Shown piece by piece: positions 52,158-60,960 of a stretch of 64,000 bases of DNA. This DNA comes from JAGXTF01 sp044224315 (GTDB lineage: Bacteria; Bacteroidota; Bacteroidia; NS11-12g; UBA955). Both the position numbers and the translations under genes were made by a program. Position 1 is the first letter of the stretch; each line of letters starts with the position of its first letter. Under the pieces are notes generated by a model. That model was not told where the DNA came from and searched no databases. It saw only the letters and a program-made list of their open reading frames with translations. Location of the stretch: the NCBI GenBank assembly GCA_044224315.1, contig JBGAKR010000006.1, forward strand, positions 186,001-250,000, given 5' to 3'.

Positions 52158-52769
52158 TCAAATCACTCCTTTTCCTTGCCTGATGAGCACCGGATCATTG
52201 CCCGTACAATCTACCACCGTGCTGGGTTCCAGGCCTCCGGGGCCATCGTCTACAAACATATCTACCTTGTCAATGAATTGTTCTTCAATTTCTTTGGGAT
52301 CGGTAAAATAATGCAGCAATTCATCTTCACTGTGGAGTGAGGAGCACACCAGGGGTTGGCCTAACTGGCCTATTACTTCGATTAGAAACGCTTCATCGGG
52401 CATGCGCACACCCACGGTTTGGCGGCGGTTTTCATAGCCCCTGAATTTTTTTACATTGGCTTTTAAAATAAATGTAAACGGACCGGGCAGCACTTGTTTC
52501 ATCATGCGAAAAACGGCTGTAGAAAAGGGCACGGTGTATTCCGAAATCATTTCAAAACGACTGCATATCAATGATAAGTTGGCCTGAGATGATTTTTTAC
52601 CCACCAGCTTGCAAAGCTTTTCTATGCCCTCGTTGCTGCTGAAAGCACAGGCAATGGTATAAACAGCATCGGTAGGGAAAATGGCTACTTCTCCGCGTTT
52701 TAAACGGTTTACAATGTCATAGATTTCCCGATTCCCCAATCGGTGCCCTTCTGCCCGGAATACTTCCAT
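52158..52769 (-). CDS. YciO/Sua5-family protein
   Basis: 203 residues; ATG 52769 follows a TACCTTTG box by 4 bases and is preferred to an in-frame ATG 18 bases upstream. YrdC-like fold motifs: RGEVAIFPTDAVYTIAC, KLVGKKSSQANLSLICS, LPGPFTFILKAN, VGVRMPDE and GLEPSTVVDCTG. YciO proteins resemble the threonylcarbamoyl-AMP synthases used for tRNA t6A, but this subgroup has no settled reaction. The KxR-type lysine pair of TsaC is replaced by KKSSQAN here. Confidence 0.9.
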   Translation of the reverse strand: MEVFRAEGHRLGNREIYDIVNRLKRGEVAIFPTDAVYTIACAFSSNEGIEKLCKLVGKKSSQANLSLICSRFEMISEYTVPFSTAVFRMMKQVLPGPFTFILKANVKKFRGYENRRQTVGVRMPDEAFLIEVIGQLGQPLVCSSLHSEDELLHYFTDPKEIEEQFIDKVDMFVDDGPGGLEPSTVVDCTGNDPVLIRQGKGVI

Positions 52770-52773
52770 AGCA

Positions 52774-52781
52774 CAAAGGTA
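52774..52781 (-). promoter_or_regulatory. TAnnTTTG -7 box 4 bases before the YciO start
   Basis: Minus-strand TACCTTTG ends 4 bases before the ATG at 52769, giving a nearly leaderless transcript. It lies in the 26-base gap after the barrel gene's stop. Confidence 0.55.
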
Positions 52782-52795
52782 CTGCAATTCTGCAA

Positions 52796-55684
52796 TTAAT
52801 GACCGGGAGGCGGACCCATCATGCCAGGTGGCATACCCGGAGGTGGGGTGGGAGCTGTGGGCATTTTGCCGTTTATTTTGCGCAAATTGTAAGTAAATGT
52901 GAGCATGAAATAACGCTGCAATATCCGGGTAGAATTATCCTCCACATAGGTTTCAGTTATGGTACGACTAATGCTTTGGTTTTGTTTTAACATATCAAAA
53001 CAACTAAAGCGCAATTCACCCGCATTCTTTTTCAGGAATTTATAAGCAATTGCTGCATTCCACAAGGCAAAAGTCTGGTTGAATCCGTTGCTCAATCCAC
53101 TGTAATTGCTCAACGTATATTCGGTATTTAATACCAGTTTTTTGAATAAAATATAATTGGCTTTTACACTTGCATTATGGGTATAATATTCATTATTCAA
53201 TGATTTCTGATAACTGTTGCTGGTATTGTAATAGTTACCGCTATAACTGGCAGTGAAGTCGATATTTTCGCTGATATTGCTGCTTATTACCACCCCTGCA
53301 TTATAGTTTTGGGTAGATGCAATATTTTTAATATCATTAATTAATCCGGGAGTATGGCTAAAACTGTATGCCCCATTAAAATTAATATTACTTTTAATTA
53401 ATTTTAGCGGAAATCCATAGTTGCCAAAAACACGGGTGGAATAGTAACCCTGCAGGTTCACCGGACGTGTAATCTGGCTTCCGCGCTGGGCTGTAAATCC
53501 TTCTGAAATCTGGGTGTCTTTGCTAAAAAAAGTGGTATTATTGGAAATATAATTCTTAGTAGTATTTCCCAAAATGCCAATGAAAAAATTACGTCCTTTT
53601 TCTACATTTACTTTCGAGTAACGAATGACCCCAAAGCCCGAAACTTCCTGATCCAGGTATTTATTGCCAGTGGTAAGCAGCAATGGGTTTGAATTGTCTA
53701 CCACAGTTTGCAGCTGACTTACACTGGGGGCATTGGTATTAAAGCGACCAAAGGCGCGGATATTGGCAGTTTTCGACATTTTATAATTCAGCATAATTCG
53801 GGGTAAAAAATTGTTCATGCTAAATGTCACAGGTTCGCGCTGCGGTATCACCTGTTGTCCGGTCATATTATAGATTTGAAAATTACCACCCACGCTAAAC
53901 ATCCATTTTGCGTCGCGGTACATATACATCAACCCTATTTGTTGGGTACAGAAATGGTTGTTAAAAGCATTGCTGAGGCTGGTATCCAGGCGGGTATATC
54001 CATATGTGGAAGAATCGTAGTTGTAGGTCTTTTTATCCGATTCGTTTTTGGTGTAATTGTATGCATATTCAAACTGCAGCGTGCTTATTGCACTCAAAGG
54101 TTCGGCATAGGTAAATCGGGTATTCCATTTGGTAGAAGGGCCGCTGTTGGTGGTTCGCTGATTGATAAAATAGGCCGAATCAAATGGATGAAACGTATAG
54201 TTACTGTTGTTATTATTGGCTTCGCTTTCTTTGGTGTTAATTTCGTTGGTAATATTTAATGAAAAATTGCGTCCGTATTTTTTGAATTTATGCATCAACA
54301 AAACGGTATTATTTAAATTCATGCCCGATCCGATATTGGTGAAACGGGTGCTTGAATTATTCAAAGTATCCAACCGGGTGCGGTATCCGGCGCTGAATAC
54401 CTGGGTAAGGTCGCTGTGCTGAAAACTGATACGCGGTGTATATAAAATGATATTATTGGTATCTATGGTGTAGGTTAAACGCAGATTTGCGCGATGGTTA
54501 TAGGTGTTGTTTGTATTGTCGGATTTCTCGTTATACAGCTGCGAAACTTCAGGATTTAAATTATTGATATAATTGCGAAATACAGTTGAATTTTTTTCAT
54601 TAATACCTGAATTAAAAAAATAACTGGCTGCAACGGATAAATGAGAATTCCACTTATCGATATAGTTAAAACCCAGCGAACGGGTGGTATTAATACCGTT
54701 ACTTTGGTTGATGCTAAAGCTGTTCTGTCCGCCGCCCATGCTGTAGTTGCCTCCACCGCTGCCGTAGCTTCCTCCGCCCATACCCATGCCTCCCATACCC
54801 ATTCTGCCCCCACCACCCGATCCGGTGCTCAAGCCCAATAAATCGCTGGAAGTGAAATTTTGTTGGTTGATATTATTGGCCATTCCCAATAAGGTAAACC
54901 GGCGTTCACCTTTAAATGTATTGTAATTAAATCCACCCTGGTATCTTTCATCGGTTCCATATCCAACATAGGCTTTTCCGAATTTACCGTTAGAGAGGCC
55001 TTTTTTGGTAACAATATTGATACTTTTGGATGAAGTACCATCATCTACCCTAGAGAAATTGCTTTGGTCGCTGCCGCGGTCAAAAATCTGCATTTTATCT
55101 ACTACCTCGGCGGGTAAATTCCGCAATACCGCCGAAGCATCATCTCCAAACCAGTCTTTGCCATCTACCGTAACTTTTTTCACCTGCTCTCCATGGGCGG
55201 TTACATTGCCGTTTTGAACCGTTACCCCGGGCATTTTCTTTATTAAATCTTCGGCCGTAGCATCCGGATTGGTTTTGTACGCTGCCGCATTATATTCGCT
55301 TGTATCTCCGCGCTGCACAGCCGCTGCGGCTTTGCCTACAATCATTGCCTCATTCATGCGCAGGGCGGTATCTATGAGTTTTATAAAACCCAGATTGGTA
55401 TCGCCGCGGAATAACTTAGCAACACCCTGCCAGGTGCGGAATCCATCCTGGGCTATGATTACACGGTATATACCACGGTTGGCCTCAACTTTAAAATTAC
55501 CTGCAGAATCAGTGCGGGCTGAAAAGCGGGAGCTGGTGTCTCTAAACGAAACCGCCATTACGGTTACCCCAGTCATAGGTTTACCAGATACCGCATTTCC
55601 TACAGTTCCTGTAATGGATTGCGATGCTGCGTTTTGGGCAAATAGAATGAGTACAATTGCGAAAAAAATGGAAATGCGTTGCAT
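52796..55684 (-). CDS. Outer-membrane beta-barrel protein with CarboxypepD-like domain
   Basis: 962 residues; ATG 55684 begins a signal peptide (MQRISIFFAIVLILFAQNAASQ). Domain order: CarboxypepD_reg-like (ITGTVGNAVSGKPMTGVTV, ~25-115), a plug-like domain (DATAEDLIKKMPGVTVQNG, VTVDGKDWFGDDASAVLRNLP), and a large barrel (OMP_b-brl_3 type) of alternating strands rich in Asn/Tyr. Two oddities: a Gly/Met-rich loop near residue 265-295 (GRMGMGGMGMGGGSYG) and a Pro/Met/Gly tail (PTPPPGMPPGMMGPPPGH). There is no TonB box I can name. The family is usually nutrient-uptake related; no SusD-like partner is adjacent. Confidence 0.92.
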   Translation of the reverse strand: MQRISIFFAIVLILFAQNAASQSITGTVGNAVSGKPMTGVTVMAVSFRDTSSRFSARTDSAGNFKVEANRGIYRVIIAQDGFRTWQGVAKLFRGDTNLGFIKLIDTALRMNEAMIVGKAAAAVQRGDTSEYNAAAYKTNPDATAEDLIKKMPGVTVQNGNVTAHGEQVKKVTVDGKDWFGDDASAVLRNLPAEVVDKMQIFDRGSDQSNFSRVDDGTSSKSINIVTKKGLSNGKFGKAYVGYGTDERYQGGFNYNTFKGERRFTLLGMANNINQQNFTSSDLLGLSTGSGGGGRMGMGGMGMGGGSYGSGGGNYSMGGGQNSFSINQSNGINTTRSLGFNYIDKWNSHLSVAASYFFNSGINEKNSTVFRNYINNLNPEVSQLYNEKSDNTNNTYNHRANLRLTYTIDTNNIILYTPRISFQHSDLTQVFSAGYRTRLDTLNNSSTRFTNIGSGMNLNNTVLLMHKFKKYGRNFSLNITNEINTKESEANNNNSNYTFHPFDSAYFINQRTTNSGPSTKWNTRFTYAEPLSAISTLQFEYAYNYTKNESDKKTYNYDSSTYGYTRLDTSLSNAFNNHFCTQQIGLMYMYRDAKWMFSVGGNFQIYNMTGQQVIPQREPVTFSMNNFLPRIMLNYKMSKTANIRAFGRFNTNAPSVSQLQTVVDNSNPLLLTTGNKYLDQEVSGFGVIRYSKVNVEKGRNFFIGILGNTTKNYISNNTTFFSKDTQISEGFTAQRGSQITRPVNLQGYYSTRVFGNYGFPLKLIKSNINFNGAYSFSHTPGLINDIKNIASTQNYNAGVVISSNISENIDFTASYSGNYYNTSNSYQKSLNNEYYTHNASVKANYILFKKLVLNTEYTLSNYSGLSNGFNQTFALWNAAIAYKFLKKNAGELRFSCFDMLKQNQSISRTITETYVEDNSTRILQRYFMLTFTYNLRKINGKMPTAPTPPPGMPPGMMGPPPGH

Positions 55685-55768
55685 TGTGGATTGGGTTGCA
55701 AAAATCTTACCATAAGACCGGTGCTGCAAATTTATTGCGGCAAAACCTTTAAAAAGGGAGACCAATTT

Positions 55769-56200
55769 TTATTCCGGGCTCACGTTTAACACAATCCCAT
55801 CGGTAGTCACAATTTTAGCGCGGGTTCCAACTGCCATAGCCTCGCCAGAAACAGTTCTGGCAGGCCATTCAGCTCCGCGGTATTTGGCACGTCCGGTGTC
55901 GTTGGCAGGTATTTCGGCTGTGATTACTACCACATTTCCTGCATGTTCCTGGTATTTATCAGCAGCATTACTGCCAAACATTTTTACCAGTTTTTTGCGA
56001 AATAATCCTACACCCAAAGTACTGGCGGCCGAGAAAATAAGCCATTGCACGGCGGTATTTTCAGTACCTAATCCAATCCAACAGGCAGCTGCTGTAATTA
56101 TGGCGCCCACACCCAAAAAAAGCATAAAAAACGTACCGAAAATTACATCGGCAATGATTAGAATAAGGCCGGCTAAAGCCCAGATGGTTGCGATGCTCAT
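55769..56200 (-). CDS. NfeD-like membrane protein
   Basis: 143 residues. Two to three N-terminal membrane segments (ALAGLILIIADVIFGTFFMLFLG, AIITAAACWIGLG) are followed by a soluble OB-fold domain (YQEHAGNVVVITAEIPANDTGRAKYRG, AVGTRAKIVTTDGIVLNVSPE). NfeD proteins work with SPFH proteins in membrane quality control. Its ATG overlaps the stomatin gene's TGA by four bases (56197-56200), so the pair is translationally coupled. Confidence 0.92.
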   Translation of the reverse strand: MSIATIWALAGLILIIADVIFGTFFMLFLGVGAIITAAACWIGLGTENTAVQWLIFSAASTLGVGLFRKKLVKMFGSNAADKYQEHAGNVVVITAEIPANDTGRAKYRGAEWPARTVSGEAMAVGTRAKIVTTDGIVLNVSPE

Positions 56201-57126
56201 TTCTTAGTGCCCTGCTCGTTTTGGTTTTTAATAATGCCCATGGCAGCGGTAATCATACTGCCCATATCGCCAAAATTGGCGGGCAAAATCATGGTATTGG
56301 TGGTTTTGGCCAATTTGCCATATTGCTCTACCATTTGTTCGGCTACACGCAACTGCACGGCTTCCATACCTCCTTTTTCCTGCAACGAGGCTGCTACCAC
56401 CCGGATTCCATCGGCTGTAGCATTTGCCACCGCGCGAATTGCCTGGGCTTCCCCCTCGGCCTGGTTAATTTGTTGTTGGCGGATAGCCTCTGACTCAAGC
56501 ACCACCTTCTGTTTCTGACCCTCAGCCTGGTTGATGGAGGATTGCTTCTCACCCTCGGATTGCAGTATGATGGCGCGCTTTTCACGTTCGGCCTGCATCT
56601 GTTTTTCCATAGCCAGCAAAACAGTTTTAGGCGGGGTAATATTTTTTATTTCATAACGCAGAATTTTTACACCCCAGCTGATAGAAGCCTCGTCAATGGC
56701 CGCTACAATCTGTGCATTGATATTGCCGCGTTCTTCAAATGTTTTATCCAGATCAATTTTACCAATTTCACTACGCATGGTAGTTTGGGCCAGTTGAATA
56801 ACCGCAAATTTGTAATTGGCAATTCCGTATGAAGCTTTCATGGCATCCACCACCTGCAAAAACACAACGCCATCAACCGCTACCTGCACATTGTCTTTAG
56901 TAATGCACACCTGCTCCGGAATATCCATGGCTGCTTCTTTCAGTGAATGTTTGTAAGCCACTGAATCAAAAAACGGAATGATAAAATTTATACCCGGTTG
57001 AAGGGTTTCGTGGTATTTACCCAGTCGCTGTATTACATAGGCACTCTGTTGCGGAACCACTTTTACGCTGCGCAGTATCACTACGATTACCAGCAGACCA
57101 ATTACAATTGCTACAATATTATCCAT
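56197..57126 (-). CDS. qmcA: SPFH/stomatin-family membrane protein, QmcA type
   Basis: 309 residues; ATG 57126 (MDNIVAIVIGLLVIVV) is preferred over an in-frame start 21 bases upstream. One N-terminal membrane helix, an SPFH/Band 7 domain (VPQQSAYVIQRLGKYHETLQPGINFIIPF split here as VPQQSAYVIQRLGKY and PGINFIIPF; MRSEIGKIDLDKTFEER), then a long Glu/Gln/Lys coiled coil (INQAEGQKQKVVLESEA). With the coupled NfeD partner it likely forms oligomeric microdomains in the inner membrane. Confidence 0.93.
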   Translation of the reverse strand: MDNIVAIVIGLLVIVVILRSVKVVPQQSAYVIQRLGKYHETLQPGINFIIPFFDSVAYKHSLKEAAMDIPEQVCITKDNVQVAVDGVVFLQVVDAMKASYGIANYKFAVIQLAQTTMRSEIGKIDLDKTFEERGNINAQIVAAIDEASISWGVKILRYEIKNITPPKTVLLAMEKQMQAEREKRAIILQSEGEKQSSINQAEGQKQKVVLESEAIRQQQINQAEGEAQAIRAVANATADGIRVVAASLQEKGGMEAVQLRVAEQMVEQYGKLAKTTNTMILPANFGDMGSMITAAMGIIKNQNEQGTKK

Positions 57127-57208
57127 GGTTGTTAAGTATATAAACACAAATCTATGATAAACGGCACATAGTTGGGACTGCTGGTGAAAATAAAGTGGTT
57201 AGACAGCC

Positions 57209-57432
57209 GACGAACAGCCGTACCAGCAGCCGAAAGACAGCCGATATCGGATAACGGATTTTGGATATCAGATAGCCAACAGCCGACGAGCAGCCGAACC
57301 GGCAGCCGTACCAGCAGCCTATATCGGATAACGGATTTTGGATATCCGATAGCCAACAGCCGACGAGCAGCCGTAACGGCAGCCGTTCCAACAGCCGATA
57401 TCAGATATCTGTAATCCGATATCTAATATCAG
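57209..57432. repeat. Three tandem ~78-bp units of CAGCCG and GATATCGGATAACGG text
   Basis: Each unit begins with CAGCCGACGAGCAGCCG-type sequence and ends with GATATCGGATAACGGATTTT and GATATC-GATAGCCAA. Within units the 7-9 base AGCAGCCG(TA) motif recurs. Related text (GAAATCGGATTATGGATAACAGATAT) stands alone at 60192-60217. Confidence 0.75.
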
Positions 57433-57934
57433 ATAAACAGAAGTCTAATTGCTATAAACCAGAATCTGGTGCTGAATGAATTTATGGAAAACAATACTCG
57501 TTGTTAATGTAGAGTGTCCTCAGTTCATCCGAAGCTAGTACGAGTGAAACCTCTCTTTTAGTTGAGTAGAGGCTAGGGAGACAAAAAATTGTTAAAATGA
57601 GATATTAATTACCACTTATGCTACCGTTGCAACCCGGAAACGGCTCCTCAAGCAAGGTTAGAGTTTAGATGTTTGAGGTTAGAGGTAGCAGCATCACAGC
57701 ATCAATGTTTTGAAAAACGTCAACCAAGTCTGGCTCCAACGGAGCCGATTGCCACCTCAGAAAAAACACCGGGTACCCAATAATCTTTGCTTCGCGCGCT
57801 GGGTTGTGAGGCGCGAAAAAGCAGTTCGGCCCCGCCTGATTTTACTGCGGGGAGGCTGTTACCGAACCTTTTTTTCGCTGATGAAGCAAAGGTTAAATTG
57901 GGTGGTGATTTTTTCTGCAGTGGCTAGCCTTTTT

Positions 57935-57968
57935 GGCTACTTTTTGCGCGATGGGAAAAAGTAGCTAG
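57935..57968. other. Long hairpin GGCTACTTTTT / AAAAAGTAGC
   Basis: GCTACTTTTT and AAAAAGTAGC face each other around GCGCGATGGG, a perfect 10-bp stem, preceded by CTTTTTGG. It may terminate transcription from the minus strand or be part of a dispersed element. Confidence 0.5.
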
Positions 57969-58115
57969 CACAGAGGTGGGTCAAGTTCTAAATAGTGTGT
58001 TATTCATAACTCAAATGCGTCTCAGCCTTGCTGAAATCGAACTCATCTGAACATACACAACATTACAACATGTATTGATTTCATTTGCCAATTCATTTTA
58101 TATTATTTTTACCGC

Positions 58116-59138
58116 ATGAATAAACCTTTATTCTTTGCCCTATCCATTATTCTGTTGTCGCTGGCCTGCACCAATGCCAAAAAATTCACATCCATACGGA
58201 CGGTGTACGACAAGGATGCCCAAATGCGCCCAGGAGCTCCGGTGGCTTTTGGGGTGGTGGCCCAGCATAAAAACGGCAAAAAAATTATTACCAAAGGCTA
58301 TTTAAAAGGCAAATACAAAATCGATAATTATGAAGTACAGGTTATAGGTGGCTGGCAGGATGGGGGTGTTATTTTTATTGATACCGCCGAAGATCGCAAT
58401 GTGAATCGCAGTGTAAAAGTGATTGTGAATCCGGTAAAACGCAGTTCTTTAAAAGATAGCTTTGAATTTAAACTCAATTATGAAGGAATCGTTACCTGGA
58501 ATTTTAGTGGTGAAACCGGCGAAAATGGCGATTCGAAAGGCAGCAGGGTATTGCCCATCCGCATTGGTGGCACAGCCCTGGCCAGCGGCAAAGACGGAGA
58601 AGCTGGCAAAGATGGCAGTTCGGCTTTGAGTGTAAACCTATATGTTTTTAAAGTAAGTGATTCTGATTTTTACCGCAATTTTGGCTATGATTTATATGCT
58701 GTAAAATGCACCGGAATGAACGGGGGCGTAGATAAATTTACGTTTGTTGCCCAGAAATATGGCAAACTGATTTTAAAATTAAATGGAGGCGATGGGGGTG
58801 TGGGAGGCAACGGCGGGCCTGGTCCGGATGGCTATGATGCCGAAAACAATAAATCGGCCGGAGACGGTAAAGATGGAGGGATGGGCGGTACCGGCGGCAA
58901 TGGTGGCAATGGAGGAAATGTGAAAATATTTTTGGATTCAAGTGCCAGTGATTTTGTGAATTATTTAGAAGTACAAAACCATGGCGGAAAAGGTGGGCTG
59001 GGTGGAAAAGGCGGTGCAGCCGGACAAGGCGGAAAACCAGGTGGATACAATGGCAGAGCCGGAGCCAATGGACACAATGGCAACAATGGAATAAGTGGAA
59101 ATAAACCCGAAATTGTAATTGATTACGTGCGTTTTTAA
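58116..59138 (+). CDS. Gly-rich lipoprotein with collagen-like low-complexity segment
   Basis: 340 residues. MNKPLFFALSIILLSLAC is a lipoprotein signal with the acylation Cys at 18. Residues ~20-130 form a beta-rich domain. Two Gly/Asp/Asn-rich segments follow (GKDGEAGKDGSS; GGDGGVGGNGGPGPDG and GGMGGTGGNGGNGG), then GGKGGLGGKGGAAGQGGK and a short end (PEIVIDYVRF). The repeats are irregular G-G-x, not strict G-X-Y collagen. Very similar Gly-rich text opens the LamG giant at 27317-34708. Probably a surface or periplasmic coat protein. A terminator follows. Confidence 0.8.
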   Translation: MNKPLFFALSIILLSLACTNAKKFTSIRTVYDKDAQMRPGAPVAFGVVAQHKNGKKIITKGYLKGKYKIDNYEVQVIGGWQDGGVIFIDTAEDRNVNRSVKVIVNPVKRSSLKDSFEFKLNYEGIVTWNFSGETGENGDSKGSRVLPIRIGGTALASGKDGEAGKDGSSALSVNLYVFKVSDSDFYRNFGYDLYAVKCTGMNGGVDKFTFVAQKYGKLILKLNGGDGGVGGNGGPGPDGYDAENNKSAGDGKDGGMGGTGGNGGNGGNVKIFLDSSASDFVNYLEVQNHGGKGGLGGKGGAAGQGGKPGGYNGRAGANGHNGNNGISGNKPEIVIDYVRF

Positions 59139-59154
59139 GGCATAAAATAAATAA

Positions 59155-59188
59155 AAAAAAGCCTGGTTTTTGAAGCCAGACTTTTTTT
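59155..59188. terminator. Bidirectional-looking terminator between convergent genes
   Basis: AAGCCTGG pairs with CCAGACTT (one mismatch) around TTTTTGAAG. An A run lies on the left and eight T on the right, so it can stop transcripts from both sides. Confidence 0.8.
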
Positions 59189-59204
59189 TGGAGTAATTAT
59201 ATTT

Positions 59205-59843
59205 TCATTGTTTTAATACATCTTTAAGGGCGTCTGCCGCTTCCTGGGCGCTGATTTTAGCAGGGTCGGAAAAAAACATAGCCAGAATTAAGGATAAAAT
59301 TAAACCTACCACAACGGTAACTACTATGATTACCAAAAGGCTTACTACAAAATAGGCTACCCTTTGCGATTCGGGGGTATTTTTCATTACCGGCATGCCC
59401 TGGTATAATAAAACCAATCCATAGATGGCGCCAATTAAACCCAGCAATGCCAGCGCAGGGATTACATTAAATATGCCACAAACCCAGGCGGGGGTATAAG
59501 CAAAAACCACCAGGCGGATGGATTTATTGAGGTCTTTCTCCGATTGAAAATTCGGCGCCAGCATATCAATCACATAGCCGGATATGAAAATACCCAAAAG
59601 TCCGCCAATGAGCTGCACTAGGCCATTGTGTAAACCCCAGCTAAAACTGCGGATTTGGCCCACAAAGGGTATGGAATAGCCTACAATGCCTATGCCTATG
59701 ACCGTGGCCACGGCCCCGATGAGGATCAGGGGCAATGCGTAGGAGATAATGGTGTCTTTGGCAGAAACATCCTCAGCCCGTATGGTTTCCCATTCGGTTT
59801 TGGGCTGGGTGATAATGTTTTTTGCCCTGTCAATGATATTCAT
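59205..59843 (-). CDS. Yip1-family membrane protein
   Basis: 212 residues, five to six predicted membrane helices. The Yip1 signature is present: IDRAKNIITQPKTEWETIRAE at the N-terminus, SYALPLILIGAVATVIG, and a C-terminal TPAWVCGIFNVIPALALLGLIG pattern (given in part). Role unknown in bacteria. ATG 59843 is the natural start. Confidence 0.9.
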   Translation of the reverse strand: MNIIDRAKNIITQPKTEWETIRAEDVSAKDTIISYALPLILIGAVATVIGIGIVGYSIPFVGQIRSFSWGLHNGLVQLIGGLLGIFISGYVIDMLAPNFQSEKDLNKSIRLVVFAYTPAWVCGIFNVIPALALLGLIGAIYGLVLLYQGMPVMKNTPESQRVAYFVVSLLVIIVVTVVVGLILSLILAMFFSDPAKISAQEAADALKDVLKQ

Positions 59844-60241
59844 GTTTTTCGGTTTTGGAATACAAGGTTAAAACAGATTTTTCGGATTATGGCAAATTTG
59901 GACCATAAATTTGTAGTAATTTTACTAATATTTTTAGGGTAAGGTGCTAAGCCAAAATCCGCTGATTCGCGCGTGCAGGGAGTCTTAACGTGAATTCAAT
60001 GGAAGTTTTCGAATGTTTATTCAGTGTGACGAAAAAGTTAAATCCAGGTTAAGTGTCAGAGTATGCTAATATGGATACTATTGCGAATAATGTCTTCTCA
60101 TTGAGTGCAAATGGACAGATGGGCCATAAAACCAATCAATTATTGTGTTGGGTTTGAATTTGATTTTCTATTTTAGGGATTTCCGATGTCTGAAATCGGA
60201 TTATGGATAACAGATATAAGAATTCCGTGGAACCGGAACGG
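59844..60241. other. Intergenic region, nothing recognised except a repeat fragment
   Basis: 398 bases between the Yip1 start and the NarL-type regulator stop. The only feature seen is an isolated GAAATCGGATTATGGATAACAGATAT fragment (60192-60217), related to the tandem units at 57209-57432. It must contain the promoter of the Yip1 gene. No RNA gene or terminator was found. Confidence 0.5.
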
Positions 60242-60880
60242 TCAAACAATGCGGTTATTGATGGCTTTTGCTACTGCTTCCGTACCAGAATTTACGTGTA
60301 ATTTCTCAAAAATGTGTTGGATATGGGTATTTACGGTTGTACGTGAAATGCTACATTTATCTGCAATCATTTTATAACTGTAACCCTCCACCAATAGCGA
60401 TAATATTTCCTGTTCTCTTTGGGTTAAATGAAATTGCTCCAGGCTGGTTTTCTTATTTTTGGTTTGCATGAGGAGCAGTACTTTTTTTGCAATACTGGGT
60501 GTCATGGGGGCACCCCCGTTGCAAACTTCGTCAATGGCATTTACCAGATCGGAGAGTGTTGCTTTTTTTAATATATATCCATCGGCACCGGCGCAGATGC
60601 TATCAAAAATTTTATCATCATCCTCAAAAATGGTTTGCATTAATATTTTTAAATCGGGGAATTGCGTTCTTAACAACCTTACACCTTCAATTCCATTCAC
60701 AAATGGCATATCAATATCCATCAAAACTACATCGGGGCGTAAGTCTTTCACGTTTTCCACCACATTTCGGCAATCATTAAAAGTACCAATGCACACAAGG
60801 CCCTCTGATAGGTTCACCAGCATTTCCAAACCCTCGCGTCGGCTTTTGTTGTCATCAAATATGGCGATTCTTTTTTTCAC
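60242..60880 (-). CDS. NarL/FixJ-family response regulator
   Basis: 212 residues. The receiver domain has DD at 9-10, phospho-acceptor Asp55 (VLMDIDMPFVNG), Thr in LMQTIFED and Lys in ILKKATLSD. The LuxR-type helix-turn-helix is at the C-terminus (LTQREQEILSLLVEGYSYKMIADKC... with SRTTVNTHIQHIFEKLHV). It lies directly downstream of a HisKA_3 kinase, 80 bases after its stop, and is its obvious partner. Confidence 0.95.
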   Translation of the reverse strand: MKKRIAIFDDNKSRREGLEMLVNLSEGLVCIGTFNDCRNVVENVKDLRPDVVLMDIDMPFVNGIEGVRLLRTQFPDLKILMQTIFEDDDKIFDSICAGADGYILKKATLSDLVNAIDEVCNGGAPMTPSIAKKVLLLMQTKNKKTSLEQFHLTQREQEILSLLVEGYSYKMIADKCSISRTTVNTHIQHIFEKLHVNSGTEAVAKAINNRIV

Positions 60881-60960
60881 TCCAGTTCGTTACAAATTTA
60901 TACTGCTATTCTTTAAAATTGTATCCTAAATTATCACTATAAACGACTTTAAATTGTATG

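Larger units (their letters stand above)
57127..58115. other. Gene-poor, repeat-rich intergenic region
   Basis: 989 bases with no solid gene. It holds three ~78-bp tandem units (57209-57432), a stretch with CCTCTCTTTTAGTTGAGTAGAGG (57552-57574, a CCTCT/AGAGG inverted pair), an open frame of 84 codons from a TTG (57710-57964) whose end encodes LFGYFLRDGKK, and a long hairpin at 57932-57968. The 84-codon frame reads like repeat DNA rather than a gene: Arg-rich, no signal, overlapping the hairpin. Confidence 0.55.

Noticed and set aside
57209..57432. Possible CRISPR array
   Set aside because: Units are near-identical without unique spacers, and no cas genes are present in the window.
57710..57964. 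84-codon Arg-rich frame
   Set aside because: TTG start, no signal or domain, overlaps the hairpin and repeat DNA. Probably not a gene.
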